Assembly: GCF_040219615.1 (NCBI RefSeq)
Contig: NZ_JAVJSE010000013.1
Location: 310,001 to 374,000, forward strand
Direction: 5' to 3'
DNA from: Thalassobaculum_A sp040219615
Lineage (GTDB): Bacteria; Pseudomonadota; Alphaproteobacteria; Thalassobaculales; Thalassobaculaceae
DNA length: 64,000 nt
Shown here piece by piece: positions 53,615-62,167 of the stretch. Both the position numbers and the translations under genes were made by a program. The stretch's first letter is position 1, and every line of letters begins with the position of its first letter. The notes under the pieces are model-generated. The model was not told the origin of the DNA. It saw only the letters and a list, made by a program, of their open reading frames with translations, and did no database searches.

Positions 53615-54342
53615 TCCTGTACCCGGCGATCGACCTGAAGGGCGGCCAGTGCGTCCGGCTGCTGCGCGGCGAGATGGCTGCCGCCACGGTCTACAACGAC
53701 GATCCGGCCGCCCAGGCGCGGGCGTTCCGCGACGCCGGCTGCGCCTGGGTGCATGTGGTCGACCTGGACGGCGCCTTCGCCGGGCGGCCGGTCAACGGCG
53801 ACGCGGTGCGGGCGATCCTCGGCGCGGTCGACGTGCCGGTGCAGCTCGGCGGCGGCATCCGCGACCGCGCCGGCATCGAGGCCTGGCTGGACGCCGGCGT
53901 GGCCCGGGTCGTGCTCGGCACCGTGGCGCTGCGCGACCCGGCGCTGGTGTTGGCGGCCTGCAGGGCGCATCCGGGCCGGATCGCGGTCGGCATCGACGCC
54001 CGCGGCGGCAAGGTCGCGGTCGAGGGCTGGGCCGAGACCGCGGAGGTCACCACCGAGCAACTGGCTTTGCAGTTCGAGGATGCCGGGGTGGCGGCGATCG
54101 TGTTCACCGACATCGACCGCGACGGCGCGCTGCAGGGCCCGAACCTGGCCGCCACCGGCGCGCTGGCCCGGCGGCTGTCGACCCCGGTGATCGCGTCGGG
54201 CGGGGTGTCGTCGCTGGACGACCTGAAGGCGATCGCCGGACTCGCCGGCGACGGCGTCGCCGGGGCCATCGTCGGCCGGGCGCTGTATGACGGCCGGGTC
54301 GACGCGGCCGCGGCCGCCAAGGTTCTGGCGGAGGCGGCGTGA
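53611..54342 (+). CDS. hisA: Phosphoribosylformimino-5-aminoimidazole carboxamide ribotide isomerase
   Basis: HisA performs the Amadori rearrangement at step 4 of histidine synthesis. The 243-residue TIM barrel starts PAIDLKGGQCVRLLRGE, with the catalytic Asp in AIDL, and continues with VHVVDLDGAFAGRP, VQLGGGIRD and the second Asp region IVFTDIDRDGALQGPN. Two phosphate-binding loops (GGGIRD, ASGGVSS) are intact. It starts at GTG 53611, overlapping the GNAT stop by 4 bases. Confidence 0.97.
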   Translation: MILYPAIDLKGGQCVRLLRGEMAAATVYNDDPAAQARAFRDAGCAWVHVVDLDGAFAGRPVNGDAVRAILGAVDVPVQLGGGIRDRAGIEAWLDAGVARVVLGTVALRDPALVLAACRAHPGRIAVGIDARGGKVAVEGWAETAEVTTEQLALQFEDAGVAAIVFTDIDRDGALQGPNLAATGALARRLSTPVIASGGVSSLDDLKAIAGLAGDGVAGAIVGRALYDGRVDAAAAAKVLAEAA

Positions 54343-55106
54343 TGCTGAAGATCCGGGTCATCCCCTGCCTGGACGTCAAGGACGGCCGCGTGGTCAAGGG
54401 CGTGAACTTCGTCGACCTGGTCGATGCCGGCGACCCGGTCGAGCAGGCGGCGCTGTACGATTCCGAGGGTGCCGACGAGCTGTGCTTCCTCGACATCACC
54501 GCCAGCCACGAGGACCGTGCCACCATCTTCGACGTGGTCGGCCGGACCGCCGCGCGCTGCTTCATGCCGCTGACCGTCGGCGGCGGCGTGCGCACGGTCG
54601 ACGACATCCGCAAGCTGCTGCTGGCCGGCGCCGACAAGGTGTCGATCAACACCGCGGCGGTGAAGAATCCCGAGTTCGTGCGCGAGGCGGCCCTGAAGTT
54701 CGGCAGCCAGTGCATCACCGTCGCGGTCGACGCCAAGCAGGTCGCCCCCGGCCGGTTCGAGGTGTTCACCCATGGCGGCCGCCAGGGCACCGGCCTGGAC
54801 GCGGTGGCCTGGGCCCGGCGGATGGCGGAATACGGCGCCGGCGAGATCCTGCTGACCTCGATGGACCGGGACGGCACCAAGCAGGGCTTCGACCTGGCCC
54901 TGACCCGGGCGATCTCGGACGCGGTGCCGGTGCCGGTGATCGCCTCCGGCGGCGTCGGCACCCTGGACCATCTGGTCGAGGGCGTGCGCGAGGGCCATGC
55001 CAGCGCGGTGCTGGCGGCCTCGATCTTCCACTTCGGGACCTACCGGATCTCCCAGGCCAAGGCGGCGCTGGCCGCCGCCGGGGTGCCGGTGCGGGAGGGC
55101 CGCTGA
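54342..55106 (+). CDS. hisF: Imidazole glycerol phosphate synthase, cyclase subunit
   Basis: HisF makes imidazole glycerol phosphate and AICAR with ammonia from HisH. The 254-residue TIM barrel begins KIRVIPCLDVKDGRVVKGVNF with the catalytic Asp, and has ELCFLDITASHEDRAT, PLTVGGGVRTVDD and the second catalytic Asp in LLTSMDRDGTKQGFD. The start is ATG 54342, sharing one base with the hisA stop (TGATG); a GTG 3 bases earlier is also in frame. Confidence 0.97.
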   Translation: MLKIRVIPCLDVKDGRVVKGVNFVDLVDAGDPVEQAALYDSEGADELCFLDITASHEDRATIFDVVGRTAARCFMPLTVGGGVRTVDDIRKLLLAGADKVSINTAAVKNPEFVREAALKFGSQCITVAVDAKQVAPGRFEVFTHGGRQGTGLDAVAWARRMAEYGAGEILLTSMDRDGTKQGFDLALTRAISDAVPVPVIASGGVGTLDHLVEGVREGHASAVLAASIFHFGTYRISQAKAALAAAGVPVREGR

Positions 55107-55456
55107 TGGCCGCCGCCGACCGTCAGGACCACGTGCTCGACCGGCTGGCCGCCACCGTCGCTTCTCGGCGCGGCGCCGATCCCTCGACCAGCTACACCGC
55201 GAAGCTGCTGGCGGCCGGCCCGGCCAAGGCCGCCCAGAAGCTCGGCGAGGAAGCGGTCGAGACGGTTATCGAGGCGGTGCGCGGCGACCCGGCCGGGCTG
55301 GCGGCCGAGAGCGCCGACCTGCTGTACCATCTGACGGTGCTGTGGGCGGCCGCCGGCGTCGACCCGGCCCGGGTCTGGGCCGAGCTGGAGCGCCGCGAGG
55401 GCACCTCCGGGATCGCCGAGAAGGCGTCGCGCGGGACGCAAGCACAGGAGAGCTGA
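55106..55456 (+). CDS. hisE: Phosphoribosyl-ATP pyrophosphatase
   Basis: HisE hydrolyses phosphoribosyl-ATP to the AMP form at step 2 of histidine synthesis. The 116-residue all-helical protein is standalone, not fused to hisI. The metal-binding EEAVE (KLGEEAVETVIEA) and the second block ESADLLYHLTVLWAA are intact. It starts one base into the hisF stop (TGATG). hisI, hisG and hisD are not in the window. Confidence 0.95.
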   Translation: MAAADRQDHVLDRLAATVASRRGADPSTSYTAKLLAAGPAKAAQKLGEEAVETVIEAVRGDPAGLAAESADLLYHLTVLWAAAGVDPARVWAELERREGTSGIAEKASRGTQAQES

Positions 55457-55459
55457 GGC

Positions 55460-55828
55460 ATGGCCTACGATCCGAACAACATCTTCGCCCGGATCCTGCG
55501 CGGCGAGATCCCCAACAAGACGGTGTACGAGGACGAGTACGCGCTCGCCTTCCACGACATCAACCCGCAGACCCCGACCCATGTCCTGGTGATCCCCAAG
55601 GGTGCCTACGTCTCGTTCGCCGACTTCTCGGCCGAGGCCAGCGACGCCGAGATCGTCGGCTTCGTGCGGGCGGTCGGCAAGGTCGCCCGCGACCTCGGGG
55701 CCGAGGATCCCGGCTACCGGATCCTGGCGAACAACGGGGCCGACGCCCGCCAGGAGGTGCCGCATCTCCACGTCCATGTGTTCGCCGGCACCGACCTCGG
55801 CCGCATGATCAAGCCCGCCGGCAAGTAA
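55460..55828 (+). CDS. HIT-family nucleotide-binding protein
   Basis: This 122-residue HIT protein has the histidine triad HLHVHVF (about residues 96-102) and typical segments FARILRGEIPNKTVYEDEYALAFHDI and PGYRILANNGADARQEV. Such enzymes hydrolyse AMP-linked bonds (HinT type). Its length and position, 3 bases after hisE, match the 122-residue HIT-like open reading frame I recall after hisE in Azospirillum brasilense. The tight spacing puts it in the his operon. Confidence 0.95.
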   Translation: MAYDPNNIFARILRGEIPNKTVYEDEYALAFHDINPQTPTHVLVIPKGAYVSFADFSAEASDAEIVGFVRAVGKVARDLGAEDPGYRILANNGADARQEVPHLHVHVFAGTDLGRMIKPAGK

Positions 55829-56048
55829 CCCCCCCAAGCGATTGAAAAGCCCGCCGAACCTTATCTGAATTAAAGCAAATTTTAGGAAAATGCTGTAAGA
55901 CCCTGATTTCCTTGCAGATTTCCACAATTGAACGTACGCTAATGTTGAATATGGCCTGCGACCTCAACAGGTCGTGGTCTCCGGAAGCGCATACCACCTT
56001 ATGTGGCGTGCGACACGGGACGCGCAAAACGCGCGGGTGGGGACGATC
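55829..56048. other. A+T-rich gap upstream of the pentapeptide-repeat gene
   Basis: The first 130 bases after the HIT gene are visibly A+T-rich compared with the rest of the window (for example TTATCTGAATTAAAGCAAAT at 55861-55880). A weak promoter-like TTGAAA occurs at 55842. The last 48 bases (56001-56048) could be coding if the GTG 55974 or ATG 56001 start of the next gene is used instead of ATG 56049. No RNA gene was recognised. Confidence 0.6.
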
Positions 56049-57329
56049 ATGAGACCGAGCCAGGATCTCGATTGGGACGTGGCGGACGCTGTCCGCAAGC
56101 ACGGCCTGTATCTCAAGCAGTACACCGGCGGCCAGCAGGCCGATTTCCGCCACAAGACGCTCCGCGGCACCATGCTGGCGGCGGCCGATCTGCGCCAGGC
56201 GCTGTTCGCCGGCGCCGACCTGCGCGGATCCAACTTCGCCGGCGGCAATCTCGAGCGCGCCCAGTTCTCGACCGCCAAGCTGGAGACCGTCGACTTCGCC
56301 GGCGCCAAGCTGATGCATGCCAACATGCGCGGCGCCAACCTCAAGGGCGCCAAGCTGATGGCCGCCGACCTGACCGACGCCGATTTCCGGCCGGCCAAGA
56401 TCGTCGACATGAACCGCACGATCGAGCAGAACGCCAACCTGTCGAAGGCGGATGTCTCGAACGCCCAGTTCGTGCGCACCAACCTGACCGGCGCCAACAT
56501 GTCGGCGGTCATCGCGGTCGGCGCCGGGTTCCAGTCGGCGGTGCTGCGCGACGTCAACCTCAGCCGGGCCGACCTGTCGAAGACCTCGTTCAAGGGCAGC
56601 GACCTGCGCGGCTCCAACCTGCGCGGCGTCAACTTCGCCGACGCGGTGCTGACCGACACCGACCTGACCGGCTCCGACCTCCGGTCCTGCAATCTCGACG
56701 GCGCCGACCTGTCGGGCGCCGACCTCACCGCCTGCCTGATCGCCACCGGGCTGGAGAAGGCCGCGCCGGACGTCCAGCAGAAGGTGATCGAGCATTTCGC
56801 CTGGATCAGCTCCGGCGGCAAGAAGGGCGCGCGCGCCTCGTTCAAGGGTGCCGACCTGTCCGGCATCGATCTGTCCGGCGCCGACCTGTCGGCCGCCGAC
56901 CTCTCGGGTGCCAGGCTCGACGGCGCCAACCTGCGCCAGTGCTCCCTGCGCTTCGCCGACCTGTCCGACGCCAGCCTCGAGCGGATCGACCTGTCGCGCA
57001 GCGACCTGCGCGGCGCCCGCCTGAAGGCGGCCCGGCTCGACGGCGCCACCCTCACCCACGCCCGCCTGACCCCGATGCAGATCCTCAAGCCGTCGACGCT
57101 CGAGGTGCAGCGGGAATGGCCGGCCGACCTGACCGGTGCCTCGCTGGTCGGCGCCAAGGCCGACAAGGTCGACTTCGGCGGCGCGGTCCTGCACGGCACG
57201 GTGTTCGACCACGCCGACCTCAGCCATGCCGGTTTCAACGGCGCCGACCTGCAGGGCTGCTCCTGGACCGATGCGATCGGGCTGGCGGCATCGGTCACCG
57301 AAGCCGCGGTCGCCAGCGCCGCCGAGTGA
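56049..57329 (+). CDS. Pentapeptide-repeat protein
   Basis: This 426-residue protein is mostly pentapeptide repeats of the A(D/N)LxX type, forming right-handed quadrilateral beta-helices. Three repeat blocks are visible: about 30-235, 265-338 and 360-410. They are separated by a helical linker (about 235-265, QQKVIEHFAWISSGGKKGAR) and a second break (about 338-360, LTPMQILKPSTLEVQREWP). The N-terminal leader (DLDWDVADAVRKHGLYLKQY) resembles the first linker. It has no signal peptide or membrane segment. GTGGGGA precedes ATG 56049; in-frame starts exist at 56001 and 55974. Similar proteins include gyrase-protecting ones, but the linkers argue against a Qnr role. Function unknown. Confidence 0.85.
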   Translation: MRPSQDLDWDVADAVRKHGLYLKQYTGGQQADFRHKTLRGTMLAAADLRQALFAGADLRGSNFAGGNLERAQFSTAKLETVDFAGAKLMHANMRGANLKGAKLMAADLTDADFRPAKIVDMNRTIEQNANLSKADVSNAQFVRTNLTGANMSAVIAVGAGFQSAVLRDVNLSRADLSKTSFKGSDLRGSNLRGVNFADAVLTDTDLTGSDLRSCNLDGADLSGADLTACLIATGLEKAAPDVQQKVIEHFAWISSGGKKGARASFKGADLSGIDLSGADLSAADLSGARLDGANLRQCSLRFADLSDASLERIDLSRSDLRGARLKAARLDGATLTHARLTPMQILKPSTLEVQREWPADLTGASLVGAKADKVDFGGAVLHGTVFDHADLSHAGFNGADLQGCSWTDAIGLAASVTEAAVASAAE

Positions 57330-57640
57330 CCGCCAACCCGCTGTGACCGGATTCTCCTTGGATTTTCGTGAGTTGTCTGGATCAGTTCATAATTCGAGCG
57401 AATTTATTATAAGCAATTGTCGCATTTACTTAAAGTTTAGCATTACATTATAAATTGCCTATAGAAGACTGATTTTGCTTGGTTATGTTTAGCCAACCCG
57501 GCGAATCGCTGCCGGGCTGGCCGGTGCTCCTCACGATTCCCGATATCATTCTGATTCGACGCGATTTCCAGGTGACCCGGCGGTGAACCGGCCGAGGCCC
57601 GTCCATAGCTCCCGAAGATCGTCCTGAAGGGAGCCGGCGC
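57330..57640. other. 311-bp A+T-rich gap between the pentapeptide-repeat and comM genes
   Basis: Bases from about 57355 to 57490 are roughly two-thirds A/T by eye, the most A+T-rich stretch of the window. A promoter-like TTTACT (57425-57430) and TATAAA (57449-57454), 18 bases apart, point toward comM. A hairpin with an 11-bp stem (one mismatch) spans about 57492-57521 (AGCCAACCCGGC/GCCGGGCTGGC), without a T-run. No convincing small protein was seen; a small RNA is possible. Confidence 0.6.
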
Positions 57641-59164
57641 ATGACCGCCCGCGTCGCCACCGTCGCGTTCCGCGGCATCGAGACCCTGGAGGTCGACGTG
57701 CAGGTCCATGTCGCCGGCGGCGGCGGCTGGCCCGGCATCTACGTGGTCGGACTCCCCGACAAGGCGGTCGGCGAGAGTCGCGAGCGGGTGCATGCGGCCC
57801 TCTCGGCGCTCGGCCTGGCGATCCCGCAGAAGCGCATCGTGGTGAACCTGGCGCCGGCCGACCTGCCGAAGGAGGGCAGCCATTTCGACCTGGCGATCGC
57901 GCTCGCCATCCTGCTGGCGCTCGGCGCGCTGTCCGCCGAGGACCTGGCCGGCTGGGTGGCGATGGGCGAGCTGGCGCTGGACGGCCGCATCACCCCGGTG
58001 GCCGGGGTCCTGCCGGCGGCGATCGCGGCGGCGGGCGCCGGACGGCGCGGGCTGATCTGTCCCGAGGCCTGCGGGCCGGAGGCGCGCTGGGCCGACGACC
58101 TGGAGGTGGTGGCGGCCCCCGACCTGCTGTCGCTGCTGAACCACCTGCGCGGCATCCAGGTCCTGCCCGAGCCGCCGCGCGCCGGGGCCGGCCCCGAGCC
58201 GCGCTATCCGGACCTGCGCGACATCAAGGGCCAGGAGACCGCGAAGCGCGCGCTGGAGGTGACGGCGGCCGGCGGCCACAACCTGCTGATGGTCGGCCCG
58301 CCGGGTGCCGGCAAGTCGATGATGGCGGCCCGCCTGCCCGGCCTGCTGCCCGGCCTCGCCCCGGCCGAGGCCCTGGAGGTGTCGATGATCCGGTCGGTGG
58401 CCGGCGAGCTGAAGGGCGGGCGGATCTCGCGCGAGCGGCCGTTCCGCTGCCCGCACCACTCCTCCTCGATGCCGGCGCTGATCGGCGGCGGCACCCGGGC
58501 CCGGCCGGGCGAGGTGTCGCTGGCCCATCGGGGGGTGCTGTTCCTGGACGAACTCGCCGAGTTCCCGCGGCAGGTGCTCGACGCCCTGCGCCAGCCGATC
58601 GAGACCGGCGAGGCGGTGATCGCCCGCGCCAACCACCATGTCAGCTACCCGGCGCGGTTCCAGCTGGTGGCGGCGATGAACCCGTGCCGCTGCGGCCACC
58701 TCGCCGACCCGTCGCGCAGCTGCGGCCGGGCGCCGCGCTGCGCCCAGGACTATCAGAGCAGGCTGTCCGGCCCGCTGCTCGACCGCTTCGACCTGACCGT
58801 CCAGGTGCCGGCGGTGTCGGCCGCCGACCTCGCCCTGCCGCCGCCGGCCGAGGGCACCGCCGAGGTCGCCGCCCGGGTCGCGGGCGCCCGCACCGTCCAG
58901 GCCGAGCGCTACCGCGCCCTCGACCCCTCCGGCGCGACCCTGACCAACGCCGAGGCCGACGGCGAGGTCCTGGCGGCGGTCGCCGAGCCGGACCCGGCCG
59001 GGCTCGACCTGCTGCGGCTCGCCGCCGAGCGCCTGAAGCTGTCGGCCCGCGGCTACCACCGGGTGCTGCGGGTGGCGCGCACCCTGGCCGACCTGGACGG
59101 CGCCGACGGCGTGACCCGGGTGCACGTCGCCGAGGCCCTGGGGTATCGTGCCGGCACCGGATAG
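57641..59164 (+). CDS. comM: ComM/YifB-family Mg-chelatase-like AAA+ protein
   Basis: This 507-residue helicase-like AAA+ protein has an N-terminal Lon-C/ChlI-like domain (about 1-170; KEGSHFDLAIALAILLALG), an AAA+ core with Walker A VGPPGAGKSMMAARLPGLLP and Walker B VLFLDELAEFPRQVLDALRQP, PEACGPEARW, the zinc-like PCRCGH and a C-terminal Mg-chelatase domain (RLKLSARGYHRVLRVARTLADLDG). ComM promotes branch migration during natural transformation in species that do it; most carriers are not known to be competent. The HutD-like gene follows after 15 bases. Confidence 0.95.
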   Translation: MTARVATVAFRGIETLEVDVQVHVAGGGGWPGIYVVGLPDKAVGESRERVHAALSALGLAIPQKRIVVNLAPADLPKEGSHFDLAIALAILLALGALSAEDLAGWVAMGELALDGRITPVAGVLPAAIAAAGAGRRGLICPEACGPEARWADDLEVVAAPDLLSLLNHLRGIQVLPEPPRAGAGPEPRYPDLRDIKGQETAKRALEVTAAGGHNLLMVGPPGAGKSMMAARLPGLLPGLAPAEALEVSMIRSVAGELKGGRISRERPFRCPHHSSSMPALIGGGTRARPGEVSLAHRGVLFLDELAEFPRQVLDALRQPIETGEAVIARANHHVSYPARFQLVAAMNPCRCGHLADPSRSCGRAPRCAQDYQSRLSGPLLDRFDLTVQVPAVSAADLALPPPAEGTAEVAARVAGARTVQAERYRALDPSGATLTNAEADGEVLAAVAEPDPAGLDLLRLAAERLKLSARGYHRVLRVARTLADLDGADGVTRVHVAEALGYRAGTG

Positions 59165-59179
59165 CCCCAGGACCGAGCC

Positions 59180-59761
59180 ATGCAGATCCTCCGCGCCAGC
59201 CAGCATCGCGTCATGCCGTGGAAGAACGGCGGCGGCTCGACCACCGAGATCGCGCTCGCCCCGGAAGGCGCCGGGCTCGACGACTTCGACTGGCGGATCA
59301 GCATGGCGGTGGTCGCCGCCGACGGGCCGTTCTCGGCCTTCCCCGGCGTCGACCGCACCCTGGCGGTCCTGGACGGCGCCGGGCTGGTGCTGCACGGGCT
59401 GCCCGGCGGGCCGGCGCGGCTCGGGCGTGCCACCCCGCCCTTCGGCTTCCCGGCCGACGCCGACGTCGCCGCCACCCTGCCGGACGGGCCGATCACCGAC
59501 CTGAACGTCATGACCCGGCGCGGCCGGTTCGGCGGCCGGGTCCGGCGGATCGTCGAGACCGGCCCTGTGGCGGTGGCCGCCGACGCGGCGGTGACCCTGC
59601 TGCTGGCCGAGACGCCATGCCGGCTGGCGGTCGACGGCCTTCCGCCGGTCGAGCTCGGCCGCCGCGACGCGGTGCGGCTCGACGGCCCCATCGGGCGGTT
59701 GGCGCTGACGGCCGACGGCGGGGTCGAGGCCTATCTGGTCGAGCTCACGGCCGTCGCCTGA
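59180..59761 (+). CDS. HutD/Ves-family cupin protein
   Basis: This 193-residue protein has the HutD/Ves N-terminal motif RVMPWKNGGGSTTEIA, then WRISMAVVAADGPFSAFPGVDRTL and TDLNVMTRRGRF. The fold is a double cupin. Some members are linked to histidine use, but no hut genes are here, so the role is open. ATG 59180 follows AGGACCG. It lies 15 bases after comM and is probably cotranscribed. Confidence 0.88.
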   Translation: MQILRASQHRVMPWKNGGGSTTEIALAPEGAGLDDFDWRISMAVVAADGPFSAFPGVDRTLAVLDGAGLVLHGLPGGPARLGRATPPFGFPADADVAATLPDGPITDLNVMTRRGRFGGRVRRIVETGPVAVAADAAVTLLLAETPCRLAVDGLPPVELGRRDAVRLDGPIGRLALTADGGVEAYLVELTAVA

Positions 59762-59825
59762 TCCCCCCGGCCGGGCGGTTCGTGCTATAGCGCTCGCGGG
59801 GAGAGGCCGGCGAACGGGGGATTGC

Positions 59826-60515
59826 ATGACCGGAACCGGATTCGGCGACCGCCAGGCCGCCCGGCGCCAGCTGGTGATGATGGCCGGCACCCTGGTGGTG
59901 GTGCTGGTGGTCATCAACGTGATCGCGATCTACGGCCTCGACCGGATCGGCCGCGAGGCCGAGTCCTACGCCGCGGTCACCGAGCGGCTGATCGAGACCA
60001 CCGACCTGGCCCGCGAGGCGCAGGTCGGGTTCAAGACCCAGGTCCAGGAATGGAAGAACGTGCTGCTGCGCGGCCACGTCGCCGAGGATCTCGCGCGCTA
60101 CACCGCCGCCTTCCACGACCAGGAGGCCGCGGTCGCCGAGCGCCTGGACCGGCTCCACGACCGGGCCGCCCGGCTCGGCCTGGCGACCGGCAGCGTCGAA
60201 CGGCTGATCGCCCTGCACGCGGAGCTGCGGGACCGCTACGCGACCGCCCTGCAATCCTTCGATCCCGCCGATCCGCAGGCGGCATGGCGGGTCGATCACT
60301 CGGTGCGCGGCATGGACCGGCCGCTGAACGACGGCTTCGACGCCCAGGTCGCCGAGGTCCGGGACCTGGCCGCCGCCCGCCGCAAGGCGGTGGAGGCGGA
60401 GGTCGCCGCCCTGACCCGGCTGCACCGGCAGGTGCTGATCGGCGTGCATGCCGGCGGTATCGTGCTGGTGCTGGTCTGGCTGGTGCTGGCCCTGCGCGCG
60501 CTGCGGCGCGGCTGA
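59826..60515 (+). CDS. Orphan periplasmic sensor-type protein (chemoreceptor-like input domain only)
   Basis: This 229-residue protein has two membrane segments (about 16-37 and 203-225) flanking an all-helical periplasmic region of about 165 residues, rich in Ala, Arg and Glu. It has the layout of the 4-helix-bundle ligand-binding domains of chemoreceptors and kinases (IGREAESYAAVTERLIETTDLAREAQVGFKTQVQEWKNVLLRG). The protein ends 4 residues after the second membrane segment, so no HAMP, kinase or signalling domain follows. The stop is 13 bases before the Na/Pi transporter gene. The function is unknown; a sensory subunit of the transporter is one idea. GGGG lies at -10 of ATG 59826. Confidence 0.75.
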   Translation: MTGTGFGDRQAARRQLVMMAGTLVVVLVVINVIAIYGLDRIGREAESYAAVTERLIETTDLAREAQVGFKTQVQEWKNVLLRGHVAEDLARYTAAFHDQEAAVAERLDRLHDRAARLGLATGSVERLIALHAELRDRYATALQSFDPADPQAAWRVDHSVRGMDRPLNDGFDAQVAEVRDLAAARRKAVEAEVAALTRLHRQVLIGVHAGGIVLVLVWLVLALRALRRG

Positions 60516-60528
60516 CCGCCGGCCGGTC

Positions 60529-62160
60529 ATGGAGATCGCGGCAGACCTGCTGGCCGGCCTCGGCTTGTTCTTCGTCGGGATTCGCCTGATCGGCGGCAAC
60601 CTGCGGGAAATGAGCGGCCGCTGGTTCCGCCGGCTGATCGCGCGCGCCACCGGCAACCCGGCGCTGGCCGCCCTGGTCGGGACCCTGTCGGGCGCCGTCA
60701 CCCAGAGCAGCAGCGCCATCACCTTCATCGTGGTCAGCCTGATCTCGGCCGGCCTGCTCGGCATCCGCCGGGCGGTGCCGCTGGTGGTCTGGGCCAATGT
60801 CGGGACCTCGATACTGGTGCTGCTGGCGGTCGTCGACCTGCGGCTGCTGGTGCTGTACCTGCTCGCCGCCACCGGCCTCGGCTATTTCCTGAACCTCGAC
60901 CGGGCACCGCGCTGGCGGCACGCCCTCGGCTCCGCGCTCGGCGTCGCCCTGCTGTTCCTCGGCATCGTGTTCATCAAGGAGAGCGGCGGCGAGCTGCGGG
61001 CGGTGCCGGCGGTCGCCGATTTCCTGGCCTTCGCCGCCGGCTGGCCGCTGCTGGCCTTCGTGGTCGGCGCCGGCCTGACCCTGGTGGCGCAGAGCTCGGC
61101 CACCGTCTCGGTGGTGGCGGTGACCCTGACCACCGCCGGGGTGCTGACCCTCGACCAGACCGCGCTGCTGGTGTTCGGCGCCAGCCTCGGTTCCGGACTC
61201 AGCGTCTGGCTGCTGTCGGCCAACCTGACCGGCAGCGGCCGCCAGCTCGCGCTGGTGCAGGTGCTGGCCAAGGTGACCGGGGTCGTCCTGCTGCTGCCGG
61301 TCTACGTCGCCGGTCAGGTCGTCGAACTGCCGGGCGGCGCGGCGCTCCTGGCGGCGGCCACGGCGGCGCCCGACCAGGCGGTCGCCCTGCTCTACCTGGC
61401 GCTGCAGCTGGTCGCCGCCCTGGCGATGTCGGTGCTCGGCGGCCCGGTGCTGGCGCTGGCCGCGCGCGCAGCCCCGGAGAGCGAGGAGGAGCGGCTGTCG
61501 CGGCCGCGCTACCTGTACGACCAGGCGGTCGAGGACCCGGAGACCGCGGTCGAGCTGGTGCGCCGAGAGCAGGCGCGGATCCTCGGCCACCTGCCCGCCC
61601 TGCTCGACACGGTCCGCCCGGAGGCGGCGCCGGCGGTCGAGGCCGCGACGCTGCTGGAGGCCAGCCGCAACCTGACGGCGCGCTGCGAGCACTTCCTGAC
61701 CGAGCTGCTGGACGCGACCTCGTCGCGCGACCTGATGCTGGCGGTGCTGCAGCTGGAGAAGCGCAACCAGCTGCTGGGCGAGCTGCTCGTGACCGCCGAC
61801 CAGCAGCTCGCGGGTCCGTATCGCGGGTTGCAGGCGACCGGCGGCGGCCGGCTGGACGGCCTGCTACGGGCCCTGGTCGAGAGCCAGCACGCCCTGCTGC
61901 TGACCGCGCTCGACGCGCTCGCGCACGAGACCGACAGCGCGGGAGCGTCCGAACCGGACGAGGTGGCGCTGCTGCTGGCGCTCAGCGGCGACCGGTCGGA
62001 AGCGATGGACGAACTGCGCCGCCGGGTCGCCGGCGAGACCCGGCTGACGGCGGCCGAGCACGAAGCCCTGTACGCCGCCACCGCCCTGTTCGAGCGCACG
62101 GTCTGGCTGGTGCGGCGCTACGCCCTGCTGATCGGCCGCGAGGCGGCGGCCGAGGTGTAG
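60529..62160 (+). CDS. Na/Pi cotransporter family protein with PhoU-like tail
   Basis: This 543-residue membrane protein has two homologous NptA-type repeats (about 1-150 and 160-290) with AVTQSSSAITFIV and LVAQSSATVSVVAVTL, the duplicated QSS motifs that bind substrate. About 200 C-terminal residues form a PhoU-like helical domain. Members move phosphate with sodium, import or export being species-dependent. It may give a second phosphate route beside Pst. The upstream frame above ATG 60529 overlaps the sensor-like gene and is not needed. It converges on gshB with 7 bases between stops. Confidence 0.92.
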   Translation: MEIAADLLAGLGLFFVGIRLIGGNLREMSGRWFRRLIARATGNPALAALVGTLSGAVTQSSSAITFIVVSLISAGLLGIRRAVPLVVWANVGTSILVLLAVVDLRLLVLYLLAATGLGYFLNLDRAPRWRHALGSALGVALLFLGIVFIKESGGELRAVPAVADFLAFAAGWPLLAFVVGAGLTLVAQSSATVSVVAVTLTTAGVLTLDQTALLVFGASLGSGLSVWLLSANLTGSGRQLALVQVLAKVTGVVLLLPVYVAGQVVELPGGAALLAAATAAPDQAVALLYLALQLVAALAMSVLGGPVLALAARAAPESEEERLSRPRYLYDQAVEDPETAVELVRREQARILGHLPALLDTVRPEAAPAVEAATLLEASRNLTARCEHFLTELLDATSSRDLMLAVLQLEKRNQLLGELLVTADQQLAGPYRGLQATGGGRLDGLLRALVESQHALLLTALDALAHETDSAGASEPDEVALLLALSGDRSEAMDELRRRVAGETRLTAAEHEALYAATALFERTVWLVRRYALLIGREAAAEV

Positions 62161-62167
62161 GCCCCGC

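Noticed and set aside
56049..57329. Qnr-type gyrase-protecting protein
   Set aside because: The protein is twice the usual Qnr length, with non-repeat linkers; the repeats alone do not show a gyrase role.
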